The notes beneath the pieces were generated by a model, which saw only the letters and a list, made by a program, of their open reading frames with translations, was not told the origin of the DNA and made no database searches. Shown piece by piece: positions 26,456-34,224 of a stretch of DNA of 64,000 nt (position 1 is the stretch's first letter; each line of letters begins with the position of its first letter). Position numbers and translations under genes: made by a program. Source of the stretch: Marivita sp003149565. Its GTDB lineage: Bacteria > Pseudomonadota > Alphaproteobacteria > Rhodobacterales > Rhodobacteraceae. The DNA lies in assembly GCF_965216415.1 (NCBI RefSeq), contig NZ_CBDCFU010000002.1; one strand, 5' to 3'.

Positions 26456-27298
26456 TTACCGACGTTCGCGACGCGCCATAAAGGCGAGCCGTTCGAAGAG
26501 ATGCACATCTTGCTCGTTCTTGAGTAAGGCTCCGTGCAGCTTTGGCAGCGCATTCGCCCCATCGCGCTTCAGATCGTCGGCCGTCATGTCCTCGGCCAAC
26601 AAGAGCTTCAGCCAGTCCAGCACCTCGGATGTCGACGGCTTCTTCTTCAGGCCTGGCTGCTCGCGCAACTCGTAGAACTGCGTCAGAGCGGTGGTGAGCA
26701 ACGCCTCTTTCAGACCGGGGTGATGCACCTCGACGATCTGGCGCAGCGTATTAGGATCGGGAAACCGGATGTAATGGAAAAAACAGCGGCGCAAAAACGC
26801 ATCCGGAAGTTCTTTTTCATTGTTCGAGGTGATGATGACGATGGGGCGCTGCTTGGCCTGGACAGTCTCGCCGGTCTCGTAGACATGAAACTCCATCTTA
26901 TCGAGTTCTTGCAGCAGATCGTTCGGAAACTCGATATCCGCCTTGTCGATCTCGTCGATCAGCAGAACCACCTTTTCGTCCGCTTCAAACGCCTGCCACA
27001 GTTTGCCCTTGCGGATATAGTTCCTGACGTCATTGACCCGCTCGTCTCCCAGCTGGCTGTCGCGCAGGCGGCTGACGGCGTCGTATTCATAAAGCCCCTG
27101 CTGTGCGCGGGTGGTTGATTTGATGTTCCACTCGATCATCTTCAGGCCCAGACCCGCCGCCACCTGTCGCGCCAGTTCCGTCTTGCCGGTGCCCGGCTCT
27201 CCCTTCACCAGAAGGGGCCGCTCCAGCGTCACGGCGGCATTCACCGCGATGGTCAGATCGTCGGTGGCCACATAGCTGTCTGTGCCTTCAAATTTCAT
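26456..27298 (-). CDS. MoxR-family AAA+ ATPase
   Basis: This 280-residue AAA+ protein has Walker A GEPGTGKT (33-40), Walker B VVLLIDEIDKAD, sensor ITSNNEKELPDAFLRRCFFH and the MoxR C-terminal lid. MoxR ATPases work with VWA proteins to activate or assemble protein complexes; the CoxE-like protein at 21658 is the expected partner, now 3.6 kb away. It diverges from dksA. Convergent with the RlmL-type gene across the hairpin repeat. Confidence 0.9.
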   Translation of the reverse strand: MKFEGTDSYVATDDLTIAVNAAVTLERPLLVKGEPGTGKTELARQVAAGLGLKMIEWNIKSTTRAQQGLYEYDAVSRLRDSQLGDERVNDVRNYIRKGKLWQAFEADEKVVLLIDEIDKADIEFPNDLLQELDKMEFHVYETGETVQAKQRPIVIITSNNEKELPDAFLRRCFFHYIRFPDPNTLRQIVEVHHPGLKEALLTTALTQFYELREQPGLKKKPSTSEVLDWLKLLLAEDMTADDLKRDGANALPKLHGALLKNEQDVHLFERLAFMARRERR

Positions 27299-27432
27299 TT
27301 GCGTTCTGCCTTTTTCTGTCTTTGTCCCAGCTCAAGGAAATCACTGTTTTGTGCTGCTATTCAGTAGTGACAACCCTTGGGCCTTCGGTTAAGTGCTGCG
27401 CGTAGGGGTGCCAGATATCTAAGGGAATTTCT

Positions 27433-27888
27433 ATGACAGATGCTGGCGTAAACAAGGGGACCAAGATGAAAGCTGAAACTTTCCTGCCCGATGATTACCG
27501 ACCCGCCGAGGATGAGCCTTTCATGAATGAACGCCAGCTGGAGTGGTTCCGTCGCGAACTGCTTGAACAGCGCAGCGAGCTTTTGAGCGACAGCAAATCC
27601 ACGATTGCGGGCCTGCAGGACGGCACGCGCAATATTCCGGACGTTGCGGATCGCGCATCTGAAGAAACCGATCGGGCGCTTGAGCTCCGCATTCGCGACC
27701 GTCAGCGCAAACTGGTCGCCAAGATCGACGCGGCTTTGCGTCGGATCGACGAGGGCGAGTTCGGGTACTGTCAAGCCACGGGTGAGCCGATCTCGCTCAA
27801 GCGTCTTGTGGCACGACCAACAACGACACTTAGCCTAGAGGCGCAGGAACGTCACGAGCGGCGGGAAAAAGTCCACCGCGACGACTGA
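27433..27888 (+). CDS. dksA: DksA-family RNA polymerase regulator with a single cysteine
   Basis: About 151 residues. It has the DksA coiled coil with the tip residues VADRASEETDRA and a C-terminal globular part (EFGYCQATGEPISLKRLVARP). The usual four zinc cysteines are reduced to one (C113): the second position is Thr and the last pair reads SLEA. Zinc-independent DksA forms with one Cys are known in Pseudomonas and Rhodobacter. A second ATG at 27466 with a strong AAGGGGA site could be the real start (MKAETFLPDDYRP), giving 140 residues. Expected to act with ppGpp on promoters. Confidence 0.88.
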   Translation: MTDAGVNKGTKMKAETFLPDDYRPAEDEPFMNERQLEWFRRELLEQRSELLSDSKSTIAGLQDGTRNIPDVADRASEETDRALELRIRDRQRKLVAKIDAALRRIDEGEFGYCQATGEPISLKRLVARPTTTLSLEAQERHERREKVHRDD

Positions 27889-27912
27889 CGCGCGACCGGA
27901 CAGAACGACTTT

Positions 27913-27948
27913 GACGCGCCGGGGCAAAGCTCTGGCGCGTTTGTTTTT
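27913..27948 (+). terminator. Rho-independent terminator of dksA
   Basis: The stem GACGCGCC / GGCGCGTT (one G-U pair) has a 13-base loop and is followed by TGTTTTT. It lies 25 bases after dksA and just before the GTG of the monooxygenase gene. Confidence 0.7.
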
Positions 27949-27960
27949 GGGGAATGGATC

Positions 27961-29142
27961 GTGGACCTGCAGGATCTGGATATCTCGGTCATTGGCGGTG
28001 GCATCGGCGGACTGACTTGTGCACTGGCCCTGCGCCAGCATGGGGCCAATGTGACGATTCTTGAGCAGGCCCAGGCGATCACCGAGGTCGGCGCCGGTAT
28101 TCAAGTGTCGCCCAACGGGCTGCGCGTGATCGAAGCTCTGGGTCTGGGCGACCCGCTGACCGAGCGTTCGGTGCAAGGGCAAGCCGTGTCTTTGCGCAAT
28201 GGCAGCACCGGGGCCGAGGTTGCGCGTCTCGATCTGACGCGTCTGCCCGACGATCAGCGCTACCTTTTTGTGCACCGGGCTGATCTTGTGGATCTGCTCT
28301 CAGGTGCGGCACGGCAGCAAGGGGTGAAGATGCGCCTGCTGCAAAGGGTCGATACCGTTGCGCCGGGTGTGCGGCCTGTCATTCGTCTGGCCACCGGCGA
28401 CACGCGCGAGGCTGATCTGGTGATTGGTGCAGACGGCATTCATTCCGCCCTGCGCCCGGTTTTGAACGCACCGCAAAAGCCGTTTTTCACCGGTCAGGTT
28501 GCCTGGCGCTGCATTGTGCCGAACACAACCGGACATCCGCCGCATGCTCGGGTCCATATGGGTCCCAAGCGGCATATGGTTACCTATCCCCTGCGCGATG
28601 GCTCGGTGCTGAACGTCGTCGCCGTTGAAGAACGCAAAACCTGGGCCGCAGAAAGCTGGTCTCAGAAGGACGATGCGGACAATATGCGCAAGGCATTCGC
28701 AGGTTTCGACGCCGAGGTGCACCAGATCCTGTCGCAAGCCGAGGCTCCGGGTGTCTGGGGGTTGTTCCGCCATCCGGTCGCTCAGACATGGTATGGCGAA
28801 GGCGTGGCACTCCTGGGCGATGCCGCGCATCCGACGCTGCCTTTTCTGGCGCAGGGGGCCAATATGGCGATGGAGGATGCCTGGGTCCTTGCTGACGCGC
28901 TGGTGCAGGCCCCTGACATCGAAACGGGTCTTACTTCTTTCCAGATGCGTCGCAAGCCACGGGTGTCACGGGTGATTGATGCCGCCAGCAAGAACGCGCG
29001 CAATTATCACCTGTCTCCTGGGCCGTTCCGCTTTGCGGCCCATACGGCGCTGGGTTTGCTCAGCCGGCTATCACCGGGCCAGATGCTGAGCCGGTTCGAC
29101 TGGCTTTACGGACACGATGTGACCCAGCCGCACATGGCGTGA
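27961..29142 (+). CDS. FAD-dependent aromatic monooxygenase-like protein
   Basis: This 393-residue group A flavoprotein has the dinucleotide motif GGGIGG (12-17), the DG motif VIGADGIHS and the GDAAHPTLPFLAQGANMAMED motif that contacts FAD ribityl. Overall it resembles salicylate or 3-hydroxybenzoate hydroxylases and related UbiH-like enzymes. The substrate is unknown, and no aromatic-degradation genes are adjacent. The GTG start has GGGGAA about 8 bases upstream; no ATG fits the frame nearby. Confidence 0.82.
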   Translation: MDLQDLDISVIGGGIGGLTCALALRQHGANVTILEQAQAITEVGAGIQVSPNGLRVIEALGLGDPLTERSVQGQAVSLRNGSTGAEVARLDLTRLPDDQRYLFVHRADLVDLLSGAARQQGVKMRLLQRVDTVAPGVRPVIRLATGDTREADLVIGADGIHSALRPVLNAPQKPFFTGQVAWRCIVPNTTGHPPHARVHMGPKRHMVTYPLRDGSVLNVVAVEERKTWAAESWSQKDDADNMRKAFAGFDAEVHQILSQAEAPGVWGLFRHPVAQTWYGEGVALLGDAAHPTLPFLAQGANMAMEDAWVLADALVQAPDIETGLTSFQMRRKPRVSRVIDAASKNARNYHLSPGPFRFAAHTALGLLSRLSPGQMLSRFDWLYGHDVTQPHMA

Positions 29143-29218
29143 TCTACCACCATCGCAGGGGGAGACAGCGCCGCGCGGCGTGATAAGGTCGCCCCGAGCA
29201 AGGGAGGAGGCCACAGCT

Positions 29219-30187
29219 ATGGAGCGGTTTGACAGATGTCCCGAAACGGCGCTTGACTGGCATCGGTCGGGCAAAGGCGCGGTTCTGGCCACGGTGATCG
29301 AGACATGGGGCAGCGCGCCTCGGCGCGTCGGCTCGCAACTGGCCATTTCCGGTGATGGCGAGATTGAAGGCTCGGTCTCTGGCGGCTGTGTAGAAGGTGC
29401 CGTGGTGGTCGATGCGATGGATGCGCTGGCCGATGGCAAACCGCGCGAGCTCGAGTTCGGCGTCAGCGATCAGGATGCCTTTGCTGTCGGCCTGGCCTGT
29501 GGCGGCACTATCCGCGTGCTGGTGGAGCCGGTGGGCGCTGTGCTGCCGGAAGAGATTCTTGACCAATTGGTAAAATATCGAGCCGAGCGGAAACCCGTGG
29601 CCTATGTCGTTGATCTGGACGCCGGCACGCGGAGCCTGTCGACCGAAGGCCACGATCACGCCTTCCGTATGGACCGCTCGGGCTTTGCCCCTGACAGCCG
29701 CACCTTCGTCGCGATCCACAACCCGCCCTTGCGCCTGATCATCGTGGGCGCAGTACACATCGCGCAGGCGCTGGTTCCAATGGCACGGATTGCAGGCTAT
29801 GACCCGAGTCTGATCGACCCGCGAGAGGCGTTTGGCTCGGATAGCCGTTTTCCGGGCGAAACCATCCTGCACGACTGGCCGGACGAAGCGATCACCCAGC
29901 TGGGCTTGGATGCCCGTACCGCATTGGTGTTGCTGACCCATGATCCAAAGCTCGACGATCCCGCACTCGAACAGGCGCTGCGGGCCGAGTGTTTCTATAT
30001 CGGCGCGCTTGGTTCGACCCGAACGCACGCAAAGAGGGTGGAGCGGCTGACCGCATCGGGTTTCACTGAAACTGAGATCGCCAAGATCCACGGACCCATC
30101 GGGCTCGACATCGGAGCTTCGGGTCCCGCCGAAATTGCGGTGTCGATCCTTGCTGAAATGACCCAAGTGCTGCGGAAGGGCGCATGA
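29219..30187 (+). CDS. XdhC/CoxI-family protein
   Basis: This 322-residue protein has the XdhC N-terminal motif (ETWGSAPRRVGSQLAIS, then GSVSGGCVEGAVVVDA) and a C-terminal Rossmann-like XdhC domain (LIIVGAVHIAQALVPMARIA, IGALGSTRTHAKR). Members deliver or sulfurate molybdenum cofactor for xanthine dehydrogenase or CO-dehydrogenase-type enzymes. The ATG at 29219 follows a strong AGGGAGGAGG site. It overlaps the next gene by ATGA. No molybdenum hydroxylase gene is in the window. Confidence 0.86.
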   Translation: MERFDRCPETALDWHRSGKGAVLATVIETWGSAPRRVGSQLAISGDGEIEGSVSGGCVEGAVVVDAMDALADGKPRELEFGVSDQDAFAVGLACGGTIRVLVEPVGAVLPEEILDQLVKYRAERKPVAYVVDLDAGTRSLSTEGHDHAFRMDRSGFAPDSRTFVAIHNPPLRLIIVGAVHIAQALVPMARIAGYDPSLIDPREAFGSDSRFPGETILHDWPDEAITQLGLDARTALVLLTHDPKLDDPALEQALRAECFYIGALGSTRTHAKRVERLTASGFTETEIAKIHGPIGLDIGASGPAEIAVSILAEMTQVLRKGA

Positions 30188-31185
30188 AGTTCGGTGCGGT
30201 TCCACTTGACGAGGCGGAGGGCGCGATCCTTGCGCATTCGGTGGCATTGCCGAAAGGTCGGTTGCGAAAAGGCGTGGTGCTGGATACGGCAGCCTTGGCG
30301 ACGCTCACAGCTGCGGGTGTACACCGCGTTACGGTTGCGCGAATGGAGGCCGACGATGTGCACGAAGACCGCGCTGCCGAGCGCTTGGCGCGGGCTTTGG
30401 TGCCGGATCCGGATGCGGTCAATCTGCGGCTCGCGCCGGCAAGCACCGGGCGGGTCAACATCTACGCGACAAAGATCGGTGTTGCGCAGATCGATGCATC
30501 AAAGATCAACGCGGTGAATGCGGTGCATCCGATGGTCACTGTAGCGACCGTTCCAGAATGGCATCGCATGGCGACACGCGGCATGGTGGCGACGGTCAAA
30601 ATCATTTCCTACGCCGCGCCCGAAGCTGCCGTTGCCGAGGCCTGTTCTGCAGGTCAGGACGCGATGGGTCTGCGCCCGGTCACCCGTACCAGCGCTTTGT
30701 TGATTCAGACCAGTGTCGGAGGTCACGATGACAGCGCCAAAGGTCAGCGGGCGATGGCGCAGCGCTTTGACAGAATGGGTGTCAGCGTTGGGCCTAAAAC
30801 CGTGGTGCCGCACGACACGGACGCACTGCGCACAGCGCTTGAGGCGTCGGTGCCGGACTATGATATCCTCTGTGTCCTGACCGGGTCTGCCACATCTGAT
30901 CTTTACGACGTCGCGCCCGAAGCGGTGCGCGCTGCAGGTGGCGACGTCGTGCATTACGGAATGCCTGTCGATCCGGGAAATCTGCTGTTCTGGGGCCATC
31001 TGGCGGACAAACCGGTGATCGGTCTGCCCGGATGCGCCAAGTCGCCAGCGCTGAACGGGGCGGATTGGGTGCTTGAGCGATTGCTGTGCGATGTACCGGT
31101 GCGACCGCGGGACATAATGGGGATGGGGGTCGGCGGGTTGCTCAAAGAGCCGCCATCTCGACCGGTGCCTCGCGATACGGCATAG
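30184..31185 (+). CDS. Molybdopterin-binding protein, MoeA/CinA-like domain only
   Basis: This 333-residue protein contains the MoCF-type domain (PDYDILCVLTGSATSDLYDV) and ends with the conserved GLPGCAKSP and IMGMGVGGLLKEPPSRP segments. In related two-domain proteins this is followed by a MobA-like nucleotidyltransferase that acts as a molybdenum-cofactor cytidylyltransferase. Here the frame stops right after the linker, so only the N-terminal half exists. It is coupled to the xdhC-like gene (ATGA), so a role in Mo-cofactor supply is likely. Confidence 0.8.
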   Translation: MKFGAVPLDEAEGAILAHSVALPKGRLRKGVVLDTAALATLTAAGVHRVTVARMEADDVHEDRAAERLARALVPDPDAVNLRLAPASTGRVNIYATKIGVAQIDASKINAVNAVHPMVTVATVPEWHRMATRGMVATVKIISYAAPEAAVAEACSAGQDAMGLRPVTRTSALLIQTSVGGHDDSAKGQRAMAQRFDRMGVSVGPKTVVPHDTDALRTALEASVPDYDILCVLTGSATSDLYDVAPEAVRAAGGDVVHYGMPVDPGNLLFWGHLADKPVIGLPGCAKSPALNGADWVLERLLCDVPVRPRDIMGMGVGGLLKEPPSRPVPRDTA

Positions 31186-31187
31186 AA

Positions 31188-31209
31188 AAAGCGACCCGAA
31201 GGTCGCTTT
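31188..31209. terminator. Bidirectional terminator between the molybdopterin gene and infC
   Basis: The perfect 9-bp stem AAAGCGACC / GGTCGCTTT has a CGAA tetraloop, with A-rich and T-rich flanks on both sides. It starts 3 bases after the plus-strand stop codon and is 39 bases from the end of infC on the minus strand, so it can serve both. Confidence 0.8.
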
Positions 31210-31247
31210 CAAAATTTACCAAAGAATCGGCTTGGATTACTCGCCAA

Positions 31248-31793
31248 TCACTTGGAAAGCGGGCCGATCATCATAACCATCTGACGGCCTTCCATCTTCG
31301 GCATGTTTTCGACCTTGCCATGCTCTTTAGTGTCCTCGGCCACACGTTCCAGCAGCTCACGACCGAGGTTCTGGTGCGCCATCTCGCGACCGCGGAACCG
31401 GAGCGTCACTTTCACCTTGTCGCCGTTCTCCAAGAACTTGAAGACATTGCGCATCTTCACATCGTAATCATTCTTGTCCGTATTCGGGCGGAACTTGACC
31501 TCTTTGATCTCGATGATCTTCTGCTTCTTGCGCGCTTCGGATTCGCGCTTCTGCTGTTCATATTTGAACTTGCCGAAATCCATGATCTTGACGACCGGCG
31601 GTGTCGCATTCGGCGAAATCTCTACCAGGTCCAAACCGGCTTCTTCGGCCAGGGCCATTCCCCGTTCGGGAGAGACGACACCGATGTTTTCGCCTTCCGC
31701 CCCGATCAGGCGGATTTCAGGAGCCCGAATGCGTTCATTGACGCGGGGGCCGGTGTCGCGCGTGGGCGGCGCGTTGTGAGGTCTGCGGGCTAT
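31248..31793 (-). CDS. infC: Translation initiation factor IF-3 with probable AUA start codon
   Basis: This 181-residue IF-3 binds the 30S subunit and checks the start codon. The N-terminal domain (RVNERIRAPEIRLIGAEGEN) and C-terminal domain (KVTLRFRGREMAHQNLG) are complete only if translation begins at the ATA at 31793. Its complement is preceded by AAGGAG (31801-31806) with 7-base spacing, and the first residues become M-ARRPHNAPPTRDTGPRVNE. The first in-frame ATG (31658) would remove 45 conserved residues. Rare start codons on infC (AUU in E. coli) are used for self-control by IF-3, so this start is plausible and likely regulated. Confidence 0.9.
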   Translation of the reverse strand: MARRPHNAPPTRDTGPRVNERIRAPEIRLIGAEGENIGVVSPERGMALAEEAGLDLVEISPNATPPVVKIMDFGKFKYEQQKRESEARKKQKIIEIKEVKFRPNTDKNDYDVKMRNVFKFLENGDKVKVTLRFRGREMAHQNLGRELLERVAEDTKEHGKVENMPKMEGRQMVMMIGPLSK

Positions 31794-31800
31794 GGTTTTG

Positions 31801-31806
31801 CTCCTT
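31801..31806 (-). promoter_or_regulatory. Shine-Dalgarno site that sets the infC start
   Basis: The minus strand reads AAGGAG, seven bases from the ATA at 31793. No ATG, GTG or TTG lies in frame at a useful distance from it, which is the main support for the AUA start. Confidence 0.75.
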
Positions 31807-31982
31807 GCTGCAGTTATAAATCAGGGCTGCAAACTAGACGTCCTGACGTTGCCTTTCAAGCGGCTTTTCCGTGGAACTCATCCGCAGTCCGAGTGGTTCC
31901 CCCGAAGCAACACACTTAGAGCAGAGCGGCCTTGGATCGGCGCTTTGCGTCTTGCTGTCTCAAGCCAGAAAGGCCCGCAATC

Positions 31983-32243
31983 ATGAAACAGGTGCTTGTC
32001 GTTATTGTGGTGCTGTTTGCCGGTGTCGCGATCTGGCTCTCGGTAGAGCCAGCTTCAACGTCTGCCGTGTCAGGCGAGGGAACTGACGCAGCCCTGTCCG
32101 ATGGTCCGAAGGATGCATTTGATGCTTTGAAAACCGCAATTGTGACGGCTGCGGCCTCGGCTGACGCTGCAATTGATAACGCGGCCGAAGCGATGGAAAC
32201 ACTGCTCGATGCGTCAGGATGTTGTGGATATCAACCGTCATAG
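31983..32243 (+). CDS. Small membrane-anchored or secreted hypothetical protein
   Basis: This 86-residue protein has an N-terminal hydrophobic helix (residues 3-17, QVLVVIVVLFAGVAIWLS) and an Ala-rich, acidic helical region (AAASADAAIDNAAEAMETLL). It ends with two adjacent cysteines (SGCCGYQPS). AAAGG lies upstream of the ATG. No family is recognised. The helix could be a signal anchor, leaving the rest in the periplasm. Confidence 0.5.
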   Translation: MKQVLVVIVVLFAGVAIWLSVEPASTSAVSGEGTDAALSDGPKDAFDALKTAIVTAAASADAAIDNAAEAMETLLDASGCCGYQPS

Positions 32244-32348
32244 CACGACCAGCAGAACGCGCTCCACGCACACCTGCGAGACAGCAGGTGACATTTCCCG
32301 GGCGATCTATAGGCTTTGCCGAAAAACAGGCAGGACAGGCAAATAGAG

Positions 32349-33212
32349 ATGCGGATTGTCGGGCTTTCCGTCGTAAAAAACGAAGACGATGTGATCGAAG
32401 CTATGGTGCGACACAATCTGCAGGTGCTGGATCATCTGCATGTTGTCGACAATGGCAGCACTGACCGGACGCGGGGTATTCTTGAAGCATTGCAGGAGGA
32501 AGGGCTTGCCGTGACGTATGAGGTCAATGCGGCCCTGCAGCACATTCAGGCATCGGTGCTAAGCGACCTCGTCAATGGGCCGTATGCGCAAGACCATGTT
32601 GTTCTGCTCGACAGTGATGAGTTTCTGATGTGTGCCTCCCATGAGCTGTCAGACCTGTTCGCCCGCGCGCAGGGTCCTGTGACGATCCCGTGGGTGACTT
32701 ATGTGCCCCGATCGGACGATCCTCAGGATGACATCAATCCAATCACGCGGATCACGCACCGTCGGCGTCGCGAGAAACCGCAATATTCAAAAGTACTGAT
32801 ACCGGCCTGTGTGCCGAGACCTGTTGAAGTGACCGCTGGGTCCCATGGCTTGAAGAAGATAAAGGCCGAGGCGCATCCCACTGTAAAAATTGCGCATTTT
32901 CCGGTCAGGACTCCGTTGCAGATTGCTGGCAAGGTGCTTATCGGGTCGTGGAACATGAGTTTGCGCGACAAGTCGCGTAAAGAAGGGTACCAGTGGCACG
33001 CGCTTGCCGAACAGATCAAATCAGAGGGGCTGCCGGACCTTGCTGCATTGGAGGCGATTGGCAACACCTATGCCGCAAAAGGCCCGGTTCGTCTGGTGCA
33101 TGACCCGTTAAAGACAGAGGCCAAGCGACTGAGCTACACCCGGTCATCCGGCGATCAATTCATTATGAATCTCGCCGGATTTGTGGATCGGGTGATTTTC
33201 GAAAAGAGCTGA
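32349..33212 (+). CDS. Family-2 glycosyltransferase (Glyco_tranf_2_4 type)
   Basis: This 287-residue protein starts with RIVGLSVVKNEDDVIEAMVR and HVVDNGSTDRTRGILE, the nucleotide-sugar binding start of family-2 enzymes. LLDSDEFL is the DxD-like metal site. It is the shorter relative of the protein at 13279, lacking that protein's N-terminal extension. No signal peptide is seen. The ATG at 32349 is preferred from the family start. Substrate unknown; such genes are frequent and scattered in Roseobacter genomes. Confidence 0.8.
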   Translation: MRIVGLSVVKNEDDVIEAMVRHNLQVLDHLHVVDNGSTDRTRGILEALQEEGLAVTYEVNAALQHIQASVLSDLVNGPYAQDHVVLLDSDEFLMCASHELSDLFARAQGPVTIPWVTYVPRSDDPQDDINPITRITHRRRREKPQYSKVLIPACVPRPVEVTAGSHGLKKIKAEAHPTVKIAHFPVRTPLQIAGKVLIGSWNMSLRDKSRKEGYQWHALAEQIKSEGLPDLAALEAIGNTYAAKGPVRLVHDPLKTEAKRLSYTRSSGDQFIMNLAGFVDRVIFEKS

Positions 33213-33249
33213 TTTTCAGCTAGTTAATGGGTTCAGTTAAGACTTAGCC

Positions 33250-34107
33250 TTAGTCAAGGAATGCCTTCTCGACCACATAGGTCTTGGGATCGGAATTGGC
33301 GCCTTCCTCGAGGCCGTAGCCCTCGAGCATTTCTTTGATCTCGAGGTTGAAGGCAAGGTTGCCGCAGACCATCGCGCGGTCGGTTTCCGGGCTGATCACC
33401 GGCACATCCAGATCCTTGAAGCATTCGCCCGAGCGCATCAGGTCGGTGATGCGGCCCATCTTGGGGCTCTCTTCGCGGGTTGTGGTCGGGTAGTAGCGCA
33501 GCTTGTCGGCAAAGCCTTCGCCGATCAGTTCGGCCAGCAATTCGTCGCTGCGGATCGTGTCGATCAGTTCCTTGCCGTATTGCAGCTCACCCACTTCGCG
33601 GCAGGTGTGGGTCAGAATGACCTCGTCGTAATCTTCGTAGGTCTGAGGGTCGCGAAGCAGCGACGCGAAGGGCGCGATGCCAGTTCCGGTAGCAAAGAGC
33701 CAGAGCCGTTTGCCCGGCAGAAGCGCGTCATGCACCAGCGTGCCCACTGGTTTCGGGCGCAGGATGATCTGATCGCCCGGCTGGATATGCTGGAGGCGGC
33801 TGGTGAGCGGGCCATCCTGCACCTTGATCGAATAGAATTCCAGTTCCTCGTCCCACGACGGGGACGCGATGGAATAGGCGCGCAGCAGTGGCTTTTCGCG
33901 GCCTGTCTTTTCGTCGGTCTGCATGAGACCAATCATCACAAACTCGCCCGAGCGGAACCGCAGTGACGCTGGCCGGGTGACGCGGAACGAGAACAGGCGA
34001 TCGGTCCAGTGTTTGACCGATGTCACGGTCTGCGCGTCAGGAACGGCAAGGGTCTTGGCGGGCGCTTTGGTGGCTGTGGCTTCGGTCACGGGTGTCAACT
34101 CTGTCAT
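33250..34107 (-). CDS. fpr: Ferredoxin/flavodoxin--NADP+ reductase
   Basis: This 285-residue FAD enzyme moves electrons between NADPH and ferredoxin or flavodoxin. RAYSIASPSWDEELEFYSIK is the FAD-binding RxYS motif, LFATGTGIAPFASLLRD the NADP site, MVCGNLAFN the second nucleotide motif, and YVVEKAFLD the C-terminus. The first 25 residues are an extra Ala/Thr-rich stretch. It lies downstream of the sulfite reductase operon, where it could supply electrons, but has its own upstream region with an FNR-like dyad. Confidence 0.92.
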   Translation of the reverse strand: MTELTPVTEATATKAPAKTLAVPDAQTVTSVKHWTDRLFSFRVTRPASLRFRSGEFVMIGLMQTDEKTGREKPLLRAYSIASPSWDEELEFYSIKVQDGPLTSRLQHIQPGDQIILRPKPVGTLVHDALLPGKRLWLFATGTGIAPFASLLRDPQTYEDYDEVILTHTCREVGELQYGKELIDTIRSDELLAELIGEGFADKLRYYPTTTREESPKMGRITDLMRSGECFKDLDVPVISPETDRAMVCGNLAFNLEIKEMLEGYGLEEGANSDPKTYVVEKAFLD

Positions 34108-34150
34108 GTTTTCCTACCGGTCGCTGTAAACCGGCCCCTTACATCTATCT

Positions 34151-34164
34151 TTGATTTACATCAG
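34151..34164 (-). promoter_or_regulatory. FNR-like dyad upstream of fpr
   Basis: TTGAT-TTAC-ATCAG matches the FNR/CRP-type consensus TTGAT-N4-ATCAA at 9 of 10 positions. It lies 44 bases upstream of the fpr start codon, so it could be an activator or repressor site depending on the transcript start. Confidence 0.45.
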
Positions 34165-34169
34165 ACGAA

Positions 34170-34200
34170 ACCCGCCCATGGTCGCAGAGACCGGGCGGGT
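34170..34200 (-). terminator. Hairpin ending the sulfate-assimilation operon
   Basis: ACCCGCCC / GGGCGGGT (8 bp) encloses a short inner GGTC/GACC stem. On the minus strand it is followed by TTTCG. It sits 24 bases after the DUF934 gene. Confidence 0.55.
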
Positions 34201-34224
34201 GGTCTTTTCCGTCGCAGTTGGCTG

